Source of the DNA: Stropharia rugosoannulata
Lineage: Eukaryota; Basidiomycota; Agaricomycetes; Agaricales; Strophariaceae
NCBI GenBank assembly: GCA_028532985.1
Contig: JANCIK010000009.1
Span: 310,001 to 374,000, forward strand
DNA: 64,000 nt
Reading direction: 5' to 3'
Part shown: positions 1 to 12,837 of the stretch, one piece after another
How positions within the stretch are numbered: position 1 is the stretch's first letter
Layout of the letters: every line of letters begins with the position of its first letter
The notes under the pieces: generated by a model
Databases searched by the model: none
The model's input: the letters and a program-made list of their open reading frames with translations, nothing else
What the model was told of the DNA's origin: nothing
Position numbers and translations under genes: made by a program

Positions 1-1230
1 GTCTCAGCCGTAGTGAATGGTTAGTGTTTGGTACTCTGGTATGACTCTCACAGCTCGTATGCCAGCCATGAGGCAGTTTATTTTTATTTGCTAACTGACA
101 TGTCCGAGATTACACCGCTCTATTGATGCCTGCATAAATCTCCGTCCTCCTTCGTCCCTTTGCCTGCAATCCAGTCCACGGAGCACTGGGTCGAGGGGGT
201 CGCATAACACCTTTTTGAATCTCTCGTGCATCGCACTCACGACATACTCTACATTCAGAGCAGGCGCGTCAGGGCCAGACAGCATCGCCATCTATAGTAC
301 ATTCTGTTTTTGAAGCACTCGGTCATGCCGCCGGCCCGCCGCCCGCGCAACGAAAAGGAGGCTACACAGCCACGTAAGTTCGTTTCGTCGTCACTGCCTT
401 GTCACTGCCTCCTACTTACAACTTGTTTACAATACCTCAGGGACCCCTCGACAAGTTACAATTAACTTGCTTATGATTTTGGACCATAGCATCTTGCGAT
501 ATTAATGGCTAGGTATCGTGGCGTACGCGAAGCACGGAATTGGACCTGTTCAGTGCTCACGAGAAGGCTGTAAACAAGAACGGGTACGGCTATGGTGATA
601 GTGAAGAAGGGGATGAGAAGTGAGTGTTAGGTACGTGTCTGTGTTACCGGTCTATGCGTCGGCACACGTTTACGGTCTTTGTAGAGCCTGCTGGCACTTT
701 CTTAGCCGGTTTACTGGTATCTGTATGCTGCATGTCTTGCTACGCGTCTCCCCGTTTGCATAGCGAGGAATGTGCCCGTCTTTCACCCGCCTCAGTGTGT
801 GTTTATGCTTGATTTGTTTGACTAGCCCGCTGCCCCCGCTACCTGCCCTATGCTTGTCCAGGCCTGTGCTTACTAGCGGGCTAATCTGCATGTGGCCTCC
901 CATTGACGGCCTTCTTTGCACGGTCGCGCTGTCGCGTCCAACGTCCGGCCATCTCTGCGACGTATCCCGCCCACCCACATCCCCTCGACATCACAAAGTC
1001 AGCCCGTGGTTGTATAGCTGCACCCCGGCTTCAGGTCCTAGTAATCCTACGAGCCTGCCTTTGTTCTATTTTCATTCCCGCCCTTCTTGGTGATCCACAT
1101 ACTCAAGTACTCGCGTACCAGCCGCCGCATGGGCTTTTCCCGCCTTTTCTTGGATGCACCTCCATGCACCTCGCCATCCCCGCGATGGGCCCCAGCGTAC
1201 ACTACGCATCCCGCTTCACCGCGCCTTTTA
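1..1230. repeat. A block, copy 1 (start of superunit 1)
   Basis: This segment is nearly identical to 60308-61531 and closely similar to about 18780-19990 and 35780-37030. It begins with the module found 5' of every HET gene, so a further HET gene probably lies just left of the window. An R module (about 308-790) is included. After about 800 the + strand becomes very C/T-rich. Reading frames here are short, overlapping and not conserved as protein, so I see no gene. Confidence 0.8.
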
Positions 1231-2088
1231 CGCACATACACATACTTCCGTGTACGTCCAGCCTTGCGTCGCCCGTACATCCCTCCCCGCTTCTGCATAC
1301 CCCATCCTGTGCCCGCCTCACATTTCCCTCGATGCACCGGCATCTCACGGGCGTCGCGTCACGTCCACAGTCCGGCTATCTCCACGACGGAACCCGCCAG
1401 CCCACCCCCCTCCTCCACGACGCAGAGGCAGCCCGTGCGCGCCTAACATACACCGAGTATCACGGGTATGATGTTGACCGACACCTGATCTTGCATCGCC
1501 GTCACGCCAAGCTCGTCCGCCTACCAAAATGGGTCGTTTATACGACTCGGTGTAACAAGCGTTAAGCCTCTTGTTCGGTACACTTCAGTCTTACCACTGG
1601 CTCTGCATGCTGTCAACGTTTGTGATCAGCAAACGCAGGACAGAATCAAGTATTGCAGAGCTTTCTTCTGCAACGCCCGCCTCTCTGACTCATATTACGC
1701 AGATACATACGCAAGTCTTTCTAACTCACATAATAATTATCACAAATGCAATGTATATCAGCCCAGCGCAACCGCAAGCTGCGTAAGTTATTGCCGCTGG
1801 ATTAAACTTGGTCTTACATTGTGCTTCAATTTATAGGACGTGGATCACGTCTATCCGCGCATGAGAGAAGAAAGTACAAAGTTTGTAACAGACAATATGG
1901 ACAATATGCGCAGCACGCAATAACGCTCAACAGTTCTCCATGATGCACTGCCCTCGTTATCGAGCCTAAATTCTTGGGCACAATACATCGTACTGGATCA
2001 CTGGGAAAGTTACACCAACACAAGTGAGTGACTATCTGACCGTGTACTAATAACTCTACACATGCAACAACATCCATCTAGTCCTCTC
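1231..2088. other. Non-coding stretch, end of A block and unique DNA
   Basis: The first 200 bases still match the pyrimidine-rich end of the A block. From about 1450 the sequence departs from the sister copies. About 1880-1960 weakly resembles 28140-28260 and 52190-52290. No gene, RNA or inverted repeat is visible. Confidence 0.5.
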
Positions 2089-2701
2089 CTACCCCTGGCG
2101 CGCCTGGTGAGCAGAGGCATGCGCCGCGGCTGCCGAGTTTATGGCGTGCTCATAAGCGCCATGGGCCGTAGCGAGGCTTCCATGTGCCGCCTGCATACTA
2201 TGCTCGTGGTGTGGCGGAAGACCGTACGTGCGCGCATAAGCTGCGTTGTCGCGGTGGCTCTGCGCGAGGTCTTTCAGAGTGTCAGCCTGCGATTGGTGCG
2301 CCTCTGCGTGAGCTGCGTGCATCTCCATCTCATTGACATGTTGGCCGCTCATGAGGTACTGCGTAGGGTGCCGGGAGAACGCCGCCAGGTGTGCGTCGTG
2401 CGCATTGGTGTGCGCGGCGGCGGCGGTGATGTGGGCTTGGCGTGCGGTGTCGAGGTGGGCCGCCGCGGTTTCGTGGGCAGTAGCGAACACGTGCACGTCG
2501 TTGCGCCGCACAAGTACTGGCTCTCGAGTTTCGCGCTAGGGACAAAATAAATTTTGGCATGCGGTGTGTATAGGATGTATGTATAGCCAATACCGTTGCG
2601 AGCAATGCGGCACCGTTGGTGTGGACAAAAGGTGATGGGCGGGCATAGACCGATGTGGAAAGAAGAGCAGCGGCGGCAAATAAAACACAGAGGACACGCA
2701 T
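2089..2701 (-). CDS. Small secreted Ala/His-rich protein (two exons)
   Basis: Exon 1 is 2594-2701 and exon 2 is 2089-2535. The 58 nt intron (2536-2593) runs from GTATTG to CCCTAG and joins in phase 0, giving 184 residues. Residues 1-20 form a classical signal peptide (basic start, hydrophobic core, cleavage after VYA). A short pro-segment ends at a dibasic LVRR, a plausible Kex2-type site. The predicted mature chain is alanine-rich with about 20 histidines, mostly as Ala-His pairs in regularly spaced helical-looking runs, and has no cysteine. A TATAAAA box lies about 100 bp upstream. It is not found in the other superunits. I do not recognise a family. A secreted, possibly metal-binding or effector-like role is inference from composition only. 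The splice model rests on frame continuity and consensus ends. Confidence 0.68.
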
Positions 2702-2799
2702 TGTTCCTATGTGGATTTTTGACCAGCGAAAAGGTTGAACATGTTAAGTAAAGTTGGATGGGTGAGCGCAGCTGCCTCTCTCTCCTCACAATGGACTGG

Positions 2800-2807
2800 T
2801 TTTTATA
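2800..2807 (-). promoter_or_regulatory. TATA box of the secreted-protein gene
   Basis: TATAAAAA is read on the minus strand about 100 bp before the ATG at 2701. A CT-rich run follows on the coding strand (2771-2785), a common arrangement at fungal start sites. Confidence 0.5.
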
Positions 2808-2818
2808 CACATTCTTGT

Positions 2819-3430
2819 GTATGCAAATACATGAGAGCGTGTGTATCATAAGCCCCTGAGACCGTCAACCTCGAGTGTTTAAGTAATTCATGTAGGCGCA
2901 CCACTCAATATATTGATACCCTTCCTCCCCACCAGCCTAATATCGATTACACAACTACGTTTGTGAGATGGAGGTAAAACTCGGCTACACTTAAAGTCTA
3001 TCTAAACATGAGCGGCATCTAATAAATCTCTTATAAGTACATTAAACGCCAACATTTCAGGATATTGTACGTATGCAGCGCTGCCCATGGGTGTCCCTGT
3101 GGGTGCGTGCTATCGATTCTTCGGAAGTATGGAGCCGTGTGGGCATATCATGTTTTAAGGCGACACGGCTCATGCTCCAGCGAATGTACATACAAAGGTG
3201 AGTCAGCGGCTGGATTCCGGTAAGCGGGGGGCTCTTGAACATTTGCATTTGAATGGACACGGAAGGCTTGGCGAAGCACAGAATATAGGTCCAGACGCGC
3301 AGGTGCCAGCCAGCGACGCAGATTTCATGAGAAAAATAGGAAGAAAGACTATAATCTACAGAGACTATGCATTGATCTACTCAGAGGGTACAAATTACAA
3401 GTGCCAGATAAAAGCCGTTTCACGGCGCCT
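2819..3430. other. Intergenic DNA without recognisable features
   Basis: The stretch is AT-richer than its surroundings and not obviously shared with the sister superunits. Open frames are short and without domain signatures. Confidence 0.4.
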
Positions 3431-3900
3431 CGGGCACAGCATTGGTATCTATTTTTGGAGCATTCGGCCAATGCCGCCCAGCGCAACGAAAATATACAGC
3501 CACGTACATTCATTCCGTCGTTGCTGCCTCCTACTTACAAGTTGTCTACAATACCTCAGGGACCCCTCGATGACTTACATTTACTTATCTTTGTTGTGCG
3601 TTTGGACCATAGAATCTTGCGACAATAAGACTCAGGTATCATGCGCGGAACTGGACCTGTTCAATGCTCACAGCGTGTCTTCCGAGGACGAAGATTACAG
3701 TACAAGACCGTAAACAAGAACGGTTGCGGTTGTGGTGGAAGTGAAGAAGGGAAAGAGGAGTGACTAGCTGGGAGGTGGTTTCGCGACGTGTATGAAGTGG
3801 AGTGAGTACTAGGTACGTGTTTGAGTTGCCCACCTATACGTCAGCACAAGTTTACGGTCTTTGTACAGCTTCTTTTGCCAGTTTCACTGGCATCTCCTGG
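3431..3900 (+). repeat. R module copy
   Basis: The copy starts with CTATTTTTGGAGCATTCGG, continues with a CAGCCACGT motif and a 'TTTGGACCATAGAATCTTGC' segment, and ends near GTTTACGGTCTTTGTA. It aligns by eye with about 308-690, 19079-19420 and 52829-53210. No open frame is shared by the copies. Confidence 0.6.
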
Positions 3901-6500
3901 TTTGCATAGCGAGGTGGGTGCTCCGGTGCTCGTACCTCGCCCGACTCGGCGCGTGTTTATGTTTGCATTGTTCGATTAGCCCGCCACCTCTCGCCGCCCC
4001 CGCGTGTCCTGACCGCCTGTGCTACTCGGGCGCTAGTCTGTACATGACTTTCCCTCAATGGCCCTCTTTGCGCGGTCGCGCCAGTCGCGCCCAAACCCCG
4101 CTCACCCAACATCCAGCGTATATTCCGCATCCTCCTTCACTCCACCGTGCATGCCTCCCCTTTCATCCCCCATACATCCCTCCCCTACACGCTCTGTTCG
4201 TCCGGCACCTTTCTTGCGCGATCCGTCCATGCATTCATTCTGCGGCCCCTTGTCTATTTCTCTTGTAGTCTCATCACCGCCCGCCCGGGCCCCGGCCTCC
4301 GCTCCCACTCGCCCTTGAAGTCGATGCGCGGCCGCATCTGCATCCGTTCAAGCATCATGCATCGTATCCCAGGGGTGCTTGTTTAATCCCATCCCGTTCC
4401 GTGACGTTGCTGCGTGCTATGAGCCGCCCCATCTGACCAGGGCTCGACGCGCATGAAGACATCGCATCTGTGCGCTTGTAGTCCCCCATTTTCTCCATGC
4501 TGTCTCAGCTCCCGCACCCGTCGCCGCGCCCATCCGTCCCCCGTGCATTTGTATCCCTGCCACTACATTCACCCTGCTCGCTCGCGTAGTGGATCTGCGC
4601 TCCATCAGACTCGCGCATGCGTCCTTGGTGCACGTTTTCGCGCCGCGCCGCGCCCATCTCCTCGGTAGTTCCTGTTCTATTCGTCGTATCCCGTCCTGCG
4701 CGTCGCTTTGCAGTGGGCACCGCCCCATTCAACCTGCTGGAGTGGACCACTTGCACAGGTTATGCTTGCGCGCCGTCCTGCGATCTGGCGTGCGCGTACT
4801 GGTACGAAGAGGGGAGGGAAGCGCGGGAGGGCGCTGGAGTTGTGGAGATGTGCCTGCCTGGAGCGAGGGAGGGGTCCCGGTGATTAGGGAAGAGGCGAAG
4901 AGGGGTTCTTAGTCCCCACATCCGGTCTCGCTCCTACAGACCCCGCCTGCCCACCAAACAAATAATGAATCTGGAACGTGGGTATGTAGTCAGCTTGGCC
5001 TGCCCCTACCGTATGTAGCAGCCCCCGCGATATCGACCGCAACGTCGTGGACGTAGTCCCCCTGTGCGTGAGCATGTATGTGTGTCGTCGTACCCCGGAG
5101 AGGTCAATCTCTTCGGTGTCATTCTACCACACCCCACCCCCATCTTGTCCGTATTCGCTTTATCGTGTCCCGTTCCGTGGTGTCGTGCTATGTCCCGCCC
5201 CATCCGACCTACCCACTAGCCCATTCTCTCCGATACTTCACATACTCGATGAACAGCTCAGGCGGCCGGGGGCGTGCTGGGTCCAGTTTGTCCCGACCCT
5301 CCGCATTCCTCATGCTCACCGACATGGGATTTCCGTCCCTTTTCTGGGCGTCCGAGCGCATATGTGCTCCCCATGCAACCCAGCCGAGGTCTGTCACCTC
5401 AACATATCTGAATGCATGCGCACGCGTTTCTGTTCCAATCCACCCCGCCCGCGCACCGGCCAAATGGTTCTATTACCAGAATCAAGGACGTTTCAGAGCG
5501 TTCAGCTCGGCGTGCCCCGTCCCGTCCGTTCCTCCACTGGATCCGTCCGGATCACCTCAGCATACTCGCTCTCGAGTCAAATCGTACCCCCTCCGCATGT
5601 TACAACGCGTCGCGTTCAGTGACACGGCCGCACGGGATTCCCGTCCCCCGCATCCGTGTTTGCTTTGCTGACGGTCGAGCGCGTATATACGCTCCGTGCT
5701 CTTGATCTGGCAGGCTCTCTCAACCTTTTGATCAACCTGGCCCTTATCCCCCGGCGTGTCCCCTCGATTCTAACCCCTCAAAATATCTGAACTTAAAATT
5801 CTGTAACTTGATTTTCCCATTGTCCCCGCCTGCCCGCCGATCCGATGGCGCAGAAACCCTCATAAGTAGCTCGGAAACACCAACCCTAGACCTGTTTGTT
5901 TCAGAACCATTCTCCCCGACCCGCCCAGTCACGCCTCGCCCCGTAACGGTGTCCGCCACGTCGAGCACAGCGTTAGTTTCATAGCCACCGTGTGCAGCTT
6001 GCATCCCAGCGCTTGTTTTCCTAACATATGGGCCCGTAATGTGTCATACATCGAGCCCCGCGGACCCCGCTCTCTCTCCAACAAGACCCAACGGCCATAG
6101 ATTGACACCCTCGTTCCGACTACGTCATACGTCCCTACCTGATCATGTATATCCGTCTCCCGCGTTACCCATTGTCCCACTCTCCGCTAACTAAATGACT
6201 CTAAAGTACATGGTGTGTGCGTCAACTGGTCCTCCGCCTCACGCGCACGCCGGTGTATGGGCCGCATATATCATGCCATTTTCACGGCCTTCAAGTTCTA
6301 TAGAGCTGCTCCGTCCGTTTCTCACTACTCATGCACATGCATTAGCCCGCCTGGTCAGCTCATCGACCCGCAACCCACCTCTCGCGCAGCCTGGCTCGCC
6401 TTTGCCTCGATCACCTCTTATCACACCTCTGTCACGTAGTATTTTACGTGTCCACAATCAGTCAAGCTTGGATTCTTGAAGTCGCTTTTCATGCGTCTAT
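3901..6500. repeat. Degenerate pyrimidine-rich block
   Basis: The + strand is strongly C/T-rich. It is built from decayed sub-repeats that recur across the window, such as GCGTATATGCGTCA-like motifs followed by 'GCGGACCCCGCTC' and 'CAACCTGGC' words (compare 5664-5760, 15250-15350, 31640-31740, 54350-54450). Many short frames occur on both strands and none is supported. About 4200-4450 resembles 13960-14220. Confidence 0.5.
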
Positions 6501-7600
6501 CTTACTTGTGCTATCGTGCACCTCATAGCCCATATATGCGCGTCTTTGTGTCCTGAGCCGAACTCATGTACAAGGTATGTGTATGTATTGTACATAGATA
6601 TCGTAGATCGTGGTATACTGATTCATAGCTGTCCGTACAGCACACCGTATTTTATGTTGACTAAGTTATGTATACATAGGACGCTGTGTCTGCCTCTTTC
6701 TGAGTTGCATTGGGTTTTTTATATGATATATGTCGTATCCTGTTTAGGCTTGATCGGCTCTTAGGGATCTATCTGGCAGAGCAGTGACGACGCATGTTTT
6801 GTTTATAATGAGAGCACCCCCGGGCGGACTGCAAGATCCTGATCTATTTTTGGCGCGCGTGGGCGACGCCGTCCACCTTAAGGAAGAATATGCTACACAG
6901 CCACGTCTGTCGTTTTCGTCGCCCCACTCTACTTATGTAGATCTATACCCCGAAGACTTGTGCTTATTTTCATTGTGTTTTAGAACCATGGCTGGCTGCG
7001 AAATTTGAGTTTGGACCTGCCCACGACACGAATACGAGGACAAGAATTATAACCTTAAAAAAAGTAAACAAGAACGGGCAGACTGCGGTGAGGAACAGAC
7101 ACGCCACTGCGAACCGTACTGTGCTCCCGTACCGTGGACTGATATTTCAGGTTCATTGGTACATATCTGTGGTGCATGTGCGTCAGCTCCGGATGGTTTA
7201 CTGTTCCTGGAGCCTATCGGGCTGTGGTTCGTCCGAATCCCGCTCTGCTTCGCCGACCTCTGGCTCGCGGATGCAGCTGTGCTGGCTGGAGTGCTTTGGC
7301 TTGTCTTTCCTTGGATGCACATTGATGAGCCTCGCCCCCTTCATGCAAAGTACCTCCCACAAAGGCATGGCTCTCTCTCTCCATGCAAAATTGCGCGGCG
7401 AGGGTTGCCCGTGGACTATGTCTATTGGTGTGGGGTACTGCGGCCTGGCATGGGCAGGAGGACAGGCGCGGGATAGGATGCACGGGGAGCGAGCAGTGAG
7501 GGTGGTGGGATGGAGGGTGAGCTGGGGGCGCGACAACGCAGCGAGGGTGTCACCAATAGCTTTCCACGTTCCAAGTCCGGTTGTACACCTATCAGGCAGA
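6501..7600. repeat. Partial B-like block of superunit 1
   Basis: The segment about 6540-7140 matches 21340-21940 and 45270-45720. About 7190-7560 matches parts of 22020-22830, including the CAAAGGCATG word and the following G-rich tract. It contains an R module at 6835-7165. No gene is recognised. Confidence 0.5.
6835..7165 (+). repeat. R module copy
   Basis: The copy carries CTATTTTTGG, ACACAGCCACGTCTGTCG, GAACCATGGCTG, GGACCTGCCCACGACACG and AAACAAGAACGGGCA in the same order as 21618-21860 and 45400-45640. Confidence 0.6.
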
Positions 7601-8566
7601 TCAATTGGGAGGGCGGGGCTCGTGGAAGTCGTTGAATGTCAAGCTGATACTTCCAACACTCCTCTGTACAATATTATCTGATATTACCTTCGTCGTCTCG
7701 ACCTTTACTCACATGCGTTTTCCTAAGCTCTAAGGATTGTTCAAGACCGTGGGGCCAAGATGCTTGATGTTTGGGACTAACGACAAGTCATAAAAACAGT
7801 TGCTGCATACCGTGCTCTCTTCAACTGTAAGAAGTTTTAGATTCGAGATGTGTAAAGATCTACCCATCAAAGATTTATGCTGACTGTTATCGTGCTTTCG
7901 AACCATGGCTGACTGGGATACTTGGGCCCAGGACCTGCCCACTACACGAGAAGAACTGTGGTAGGGAAGCGGGTGGGGAGAGCGACTGTGACGCGTCACA
8001 GTTGATATATAATGGCCAGAATTGACAGGTGAGAAAATAAAGCTATGGATGGGATACTCAGTGGCGACTACTGCATCTCACATTACATTCACCAAGGACA
8101 ACTGACTGGTCATTTAGAAAACGTAATAGTTGCTGAAGAGGCAAAAGTGGCAGATATGCACCTCGCTCACAGTTGCATTGAGTAGCCACTCCCCCCTTGT
8201 TGAATATCGTGCCAGATTCCAGAGCGCGGTAAGGTTACGCCTGAAAGTTATTGACGAAAGACTAGTGGGTTTAATTGCTTACACAGCCAATACATAGTGG
8301 ATGATACAATACCTGAGTGGGCTAACTAGCTTAGTACGAAATTTCGATGGCCGAGCTATTTTCTTTGTATGGGGCCATAAATCTTTTTCCCCATATTATC
8401 AGAGCACCCACACCGTGGCCACCCAAAAACCTACCCTTTGGCTGTCGGTCAGATTCTCTAAAAGTGGATATATATATCTCTGAACTCGTCAGAACATTCA
8501 ATTGGATTATTCAAACTACAACATACATTCAGATACCGATAGGGAGAAGTAATATAAGCATCCATT
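7601..8566. other. Intergenic and 3' flank of HET-1
   Basis: A truncated R module lies at about 7890-8020. From about 8390 the sequence matches the conserved 3' flank of the other HET genes (GGCCACCCAAAAACCTACC, then AACATACATTCAGATACCG). The middle part (8020-8380) looks unique and shows nothing. Confidence 0.5.
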
Positions 8567-10576
8567 TTACAAATACAACATTATGAGACGTAGACCGTGA
8601 GAATTCAACTCGTCTTCCGGTATTGTGATTTCATAGCCTTGCCCTTCAGGATCCTTTAACGATTTCAGTGTAAAAATTGGAGGGGGATAAGTCAAATCAC
8701 TGTATTTACGATGCCACATTTTAAGCATTGTATATGATTTAGTTTGCATAGAGTACCATCCAGCAAAGCTGAGGGGTACTGAAATGCAGGGATTTTTGAT
8801 GCATACATTCCCATTTTTGAGGGAAAAGTTGACAATTCCAAAGACAGTCACAGAATCATCGAAGTGATGTTGAGAAAAGAGTGATTTGTCCAATAAAAGG
8901 CAGTCCCAAACTTCGCCATATAAATCCCCTATGGGCTGGGATGCAGTATTCAACCCATGGTGGCTGAGACCTGGGACAAGGAGAAGGTGTATACATAGCC
9001 CCATGTGTGTGAGAAGGAATGGTTCAATGGGAGTTGCATGATCCAGTTTGGAACGGGGTCTGCAGAACATGCTAAGGGAATCAAGTTTAAAGGCATCAGA
9101 ACGATGTTTATAAACATCCACAGTAATTGGGATTATATCTGTATTCCACGCAGAGTAGCCGCGGTTGAAAATGTCCATAATGCAATGTTTCGAGTTGATG
9201 ACTTCGTGCATCAGGCGAGAGAATGCACGCTCGGAGCCTTCACCATATGCTATCGGAATGCTGACATCAAGAATTCCCATTAGCGAGTAGGCTCTGTCCT
9301 CTGCACGAGTAACCTGCCTCCCACATGCCATCTGTAATCGTCTGGATATTGGGATTTCATTTCGGTGGCCATTGTTAAAGTCACGAATTTCAGATGCCTG
9401 TATTCCTGCAGCAGCAGCTACTGCTTCCTGGTTGATAGGCAAGATAGTCCAGGTCTTGTCATATACTGCCATTTTGGTGGGTGCCACAAGCTCTTGCAAC
9501 GTCCATCCACGGGTAAACCATGAGTCTTGAAACATATTTTCCTGGGAGTTTGTCTCTGAAAGATAAACAAGGCAGAGAGCGGCGTTTTGGTACCATTTGT
9601 ACATAGACCGAATTGCCTCGTCTAGCTCTGCACTGCTCTCCTTATTGATGCAGCAGGTGTCGATCCATCCCAGACGCAAGCCGTGATCCCGGGCAGATGC
9701 TTTGCAGAACTTTTTGATCTTTGCATATCCACCCAAATTCAGTTGTCTTGTAGGCCAGCCCTGATAGGAAATCTCGCCAGAAGTGGCTTTTGTCCATGTG
9801 TGAGAAAGGATTGTGTATCGGGCGTATTTGGAAATGAGTGCATCTATTTGATTGGCTGCTAAATAATCCATAGCGCCCCAAAGATATTGGCCAGTAGTAT
9901 GATGTTTGAAGTGATTTGTTAGGGTGGGAACAAAATAGGCGCTATAGTCGTCGATCTCCGCACATATACTTTCAACTAAAAATAGGGCGGCTTCGCGGTG
10001 GTCGACAAGACGAATTTGCGATCCATCTGAATCAAACGCCAACAGTCGCGCTGGCATCTTTGACACGTCGGTGCGGAGTCTCTTCAAAATAAAGTCTTTG
10101 AAGACTTGTCTAACTACAATTTATCAGTCAGATGAAATCAATTACTTTGAGACACGTACACCCTGCTGGTATAACCCGTGGCCTGCTGGTATCCTCCATA
10201 ACGTTGAGATTTGTGCGAACAAGAGACACTGAAGATGAGGTAACTGTTGAATTAGGACTGGAATTGAATGGCAGTGATTCCGTCATACGGTACTCCTCAA
10301 CAGTCTCTGCAATGAAACCTTTGAGACACGTGACAAATTCATGCTCAGGAGATTGCCCAGAGGGAGCGCTGCCTATTTCGTCCGCTGCCGGCTGCGTTCG
10401 CGGGGTAACTAGCATCCCATATTAGTTTTATGTCAACTACATATGGCGCTGAAGAGCGTACCTGAAGCCATGCACTCATACACCATGGGTTTGACTAGAT
10501 TCACCAACGCTGCAAGCAGTCCTTGAGCCTTGGGACTTTCAAAGCCTATCGATTCAGGAGTATTTGCGTTCGACAT
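8567..10576 (-). CDS. HET-1: HET-domain protein, three exons
   Basis: Exons are 10462-10576, 10160-10408 and 8567-10113. Introns of 53 nt (GTACGC...CTAG) and 46 nt (GTACGT...GTAG) give an uninterrupted product of 636 residues. The ATG at 10576 (MSNA) was chosen because all six paralogues share it; the open frame goes further up only in some. Residues 1-121 are the conserved leader of unknown function. The HET core follows: YTILSHTW about 221-228, WIDTCCINK about 271-279, FTRGWTLQEL about 321-330, and AYSLMGILDV...AYGEG about 396-414. The remaining ~220 residues (MGLCIHLLLVPG, SISVPL-like stretch, terminal MLYL) are shared by the family. HET domains are known from fungal heterokaryon incompatibility, where they trigger cell death. 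A recognition role here is inferred. No frame damage is seen. Confidence 0.9.
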
Positions 10577-10770
10577 CATTTGGCAATGTGTTGTGCTGTA
10601 TACGAGAATGGATCTAGTCAATATTGCGTAGTACGGAAGTATGCGATGCGCTTACAATGTTGAGTCGGTCAGTTTGTGAGGAGGAAAGGAAGCAAGAATG
10701 GGAGCATCAAACATTGGACCTGATTCAAAGGCCGGAACGTCCCGTGCATACTTGGTTTTCTATTTTCAAT
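10577..10770 (-). promoter_or_regulatory. Conserved 5' flank of HET-1
   Basis: About 190 bp shared with all six HET genes. On the coding strand it holds a CTTGCTTCCTTTCCTC-type pyrimidine run (10681-10696) about 105-120 bp before the ATG, preceded by GATTGAAAATAG. This is the likely core promoter and leader. Confidence 0.5.
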
Positions 10771-12820
10771 CTGTCACTGCCCATCACATGTCTATTATCC
10801 AACAAACACATAATTCCTCTACATATGCACACTGTATTGGTTATACTGCCAGCCGTAAATCTAGTTAACATTCGGTACTCTGAAAAGATCAATATATATA
10901 TATCTACCTTCCTTTTTGGTAACATTTAGTATTCTGAAAAGGCCAGTAGATGTCTCATGAGTAGTGTACTATCCGTGAGGCACTGCATTATAGCGCAATT
11001 GACATGTCAAACTCGGGACTACACCGCCTTGATGATTCATATATGTCCTCCATTGTCCTTTGCCTACCGTTCCCCCCTCAGTCATTTCATGCATTGACTA
11101 ATTTGTGAAGTGGCAGGCCTTCAAATATTTGCCCAATGTGTACACATATCCGCACAGAGGAAGGATCTAAGTAATATTTGTGCAGCAGGCATGCGGCAGT
11201 TTATTATTAACTGACATGACAGGTACGTGACTGCACCGCTATATTGATACATACCTGGGAATCTCTGGTGTCCGTCGTCCCTCTGATGCAGTGTACTCCT
11301 CGCTTATTCCATGCATTGCATACTTCATATGCGGTACACGTAATTTCTCAATACTGCTATCTGCCATGCTCACACGAAGACCGTGGAAGGTACCGCCCCT
11401 AACTCACTGTGACACTAACCAGGCCTCCCTTATAAGGCCATTAATCATCTGGTACCGTAGTTGCACACATTAATTGTTATTTACCCATATAGGTGATTAC
11501 ATCAGCAGCATTTCTTCGCCCGGCGAAGGTTTACCGCCCTCGCTCTCTGCACTCAGTCCATCCACTCCGCCTCTTCGAGAACGACATCATTTCGTGGCCA
11601 TGGTGGTGAATAGTATTGGATTTTGGTATACTTTCAATGTCCTCCACACCCATGGACAGCCGCTACTTGTACCAGCAACTACGCGTCGCGTCGTAGTACG
11701 GTTTACCTAAACGATGCGCAGCTTCATTGGCTAACCTTTCTGCTTTATTGCATGCTTCTTGCACCTTCTCCGTGTACTTGTGTCCCACACGTTGAGCCGA
11801 GAGTTGGGCGGGACTCTGGCTAGAAGAGTAGCACGTTGGACTTAATCTACGTCATAACGGGTTGAGGACGAAAAACGAACTTTGGAGCGCGAGGATTCTT
11901 GTAAGGTCGAGTCAAGCTTTGCATGTCCACGCGTCCATTCTCTTTACCTGTACTTCTTTATGTGTAAATATACCGCAATGATGGATTCATATTTAGCTTG
12001 CTCGCACCTCGTTCGTTCTGTCAATCTCGCATGTCTTCCCACCCTCACTTTGCAATTTTCTCTCCTAGCCTCACTCCCCAATTTTGAATCTCTGTTACTC
12101 GTTCCAGTGTATGGAATATGTGTCCGCCTTTTCAAATCATGCTGTTTACATCTGAGAGCCAGAAGATAAATGAACGTAAGCTACTGTGTTTTTTAAGCAT
12201 GGGCGTGGGGATGATCTCTGTCTGTGCTGTGGTTGTTCCAGTACAATATTTGGCCTATTATCTGTAGTCTCATTTCCCATCGACATCCTTTCCTCAGCTC
12301 ACTGTTCTCCGCGTGCAACCCGGCTACGAGTGAGCTTATCTACATTGCAAGGTACTTTATGCTTTGCAAGCCTGACCAACGCCATGAACTCATGCTCAGA
12401 TTTCATTTGTATCCTAAAATCATCGATGGCTGTACGTGTACTTAGCAGGATAATTGGTGACGTACACATGCAAGCATCACGCTTTGGCGTCGCGTCCCGC
12501 GCTGTGGTGTCCCTGTGGTCGAGCTAACACCGTCTCCTACGTCCACTTCCATGTGGCTTCGCATATTGAGCTTAACCCCTGCGGTCATTGTACCAGGCCT
12601 CTTCATTGTACCTGCCCTCACATGTACCGTACTTGCTCTGCCACGAGCTGTTGTGGATGTCACGGTCCATACATACGTTTTTGAACACTATACCTATTCA
12701 TGGTTAACCGGACTGTTTTATAAGTAATCTAAATTAGTGAGTATCCCGCCTCGCGCCCCACGGTCTAGTTCAGTCTGTCAACCTCTCGGCGATTTCAATG
12801 ACTGTACATTGAGAGAGGGC
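10771..12820. other. Intergenic region with repeated HET-upstream module
   Basis: Two degenerate copies of the GAGGCAGT...CTGACATG...ACACCGC...TTGATAC module are visible at about 10976-11050 and 11190-11260. The remainder is partly similar to 27880-28680 (compare 12460-12720 with 28460-28660). Frames are short and unsupported. Confidence 0.45.
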
Positions 12821-12837
12821 GATGCCAGTCATTGTCG

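Noticed and set aside
903..1565. 220-codon plus-strand frame and similar frames at 19629-20597, 36550-37254 and 63117-63833
   Set aside because: They lie in pyrimidine-rich repeat DNA where stop codons are rare by composition. The protein sequences are not conserved between A-block copies because indels change the frame.
2062..2550. 162-codon plus-strand frame
   Set aside because: It is antisense to the secreted-protein exon, whose Ala/His codons leave the reverse strand open. The minus-strand reading has a signal peptide, an intron and a TATA box.
10577..10621. Upstream ATG extending HET-1 (and HET-4) by about 15 codons
   Set aside because: HET-2 has ACT at that codon and the other genes also lack it. 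The MSN start is common to all six.
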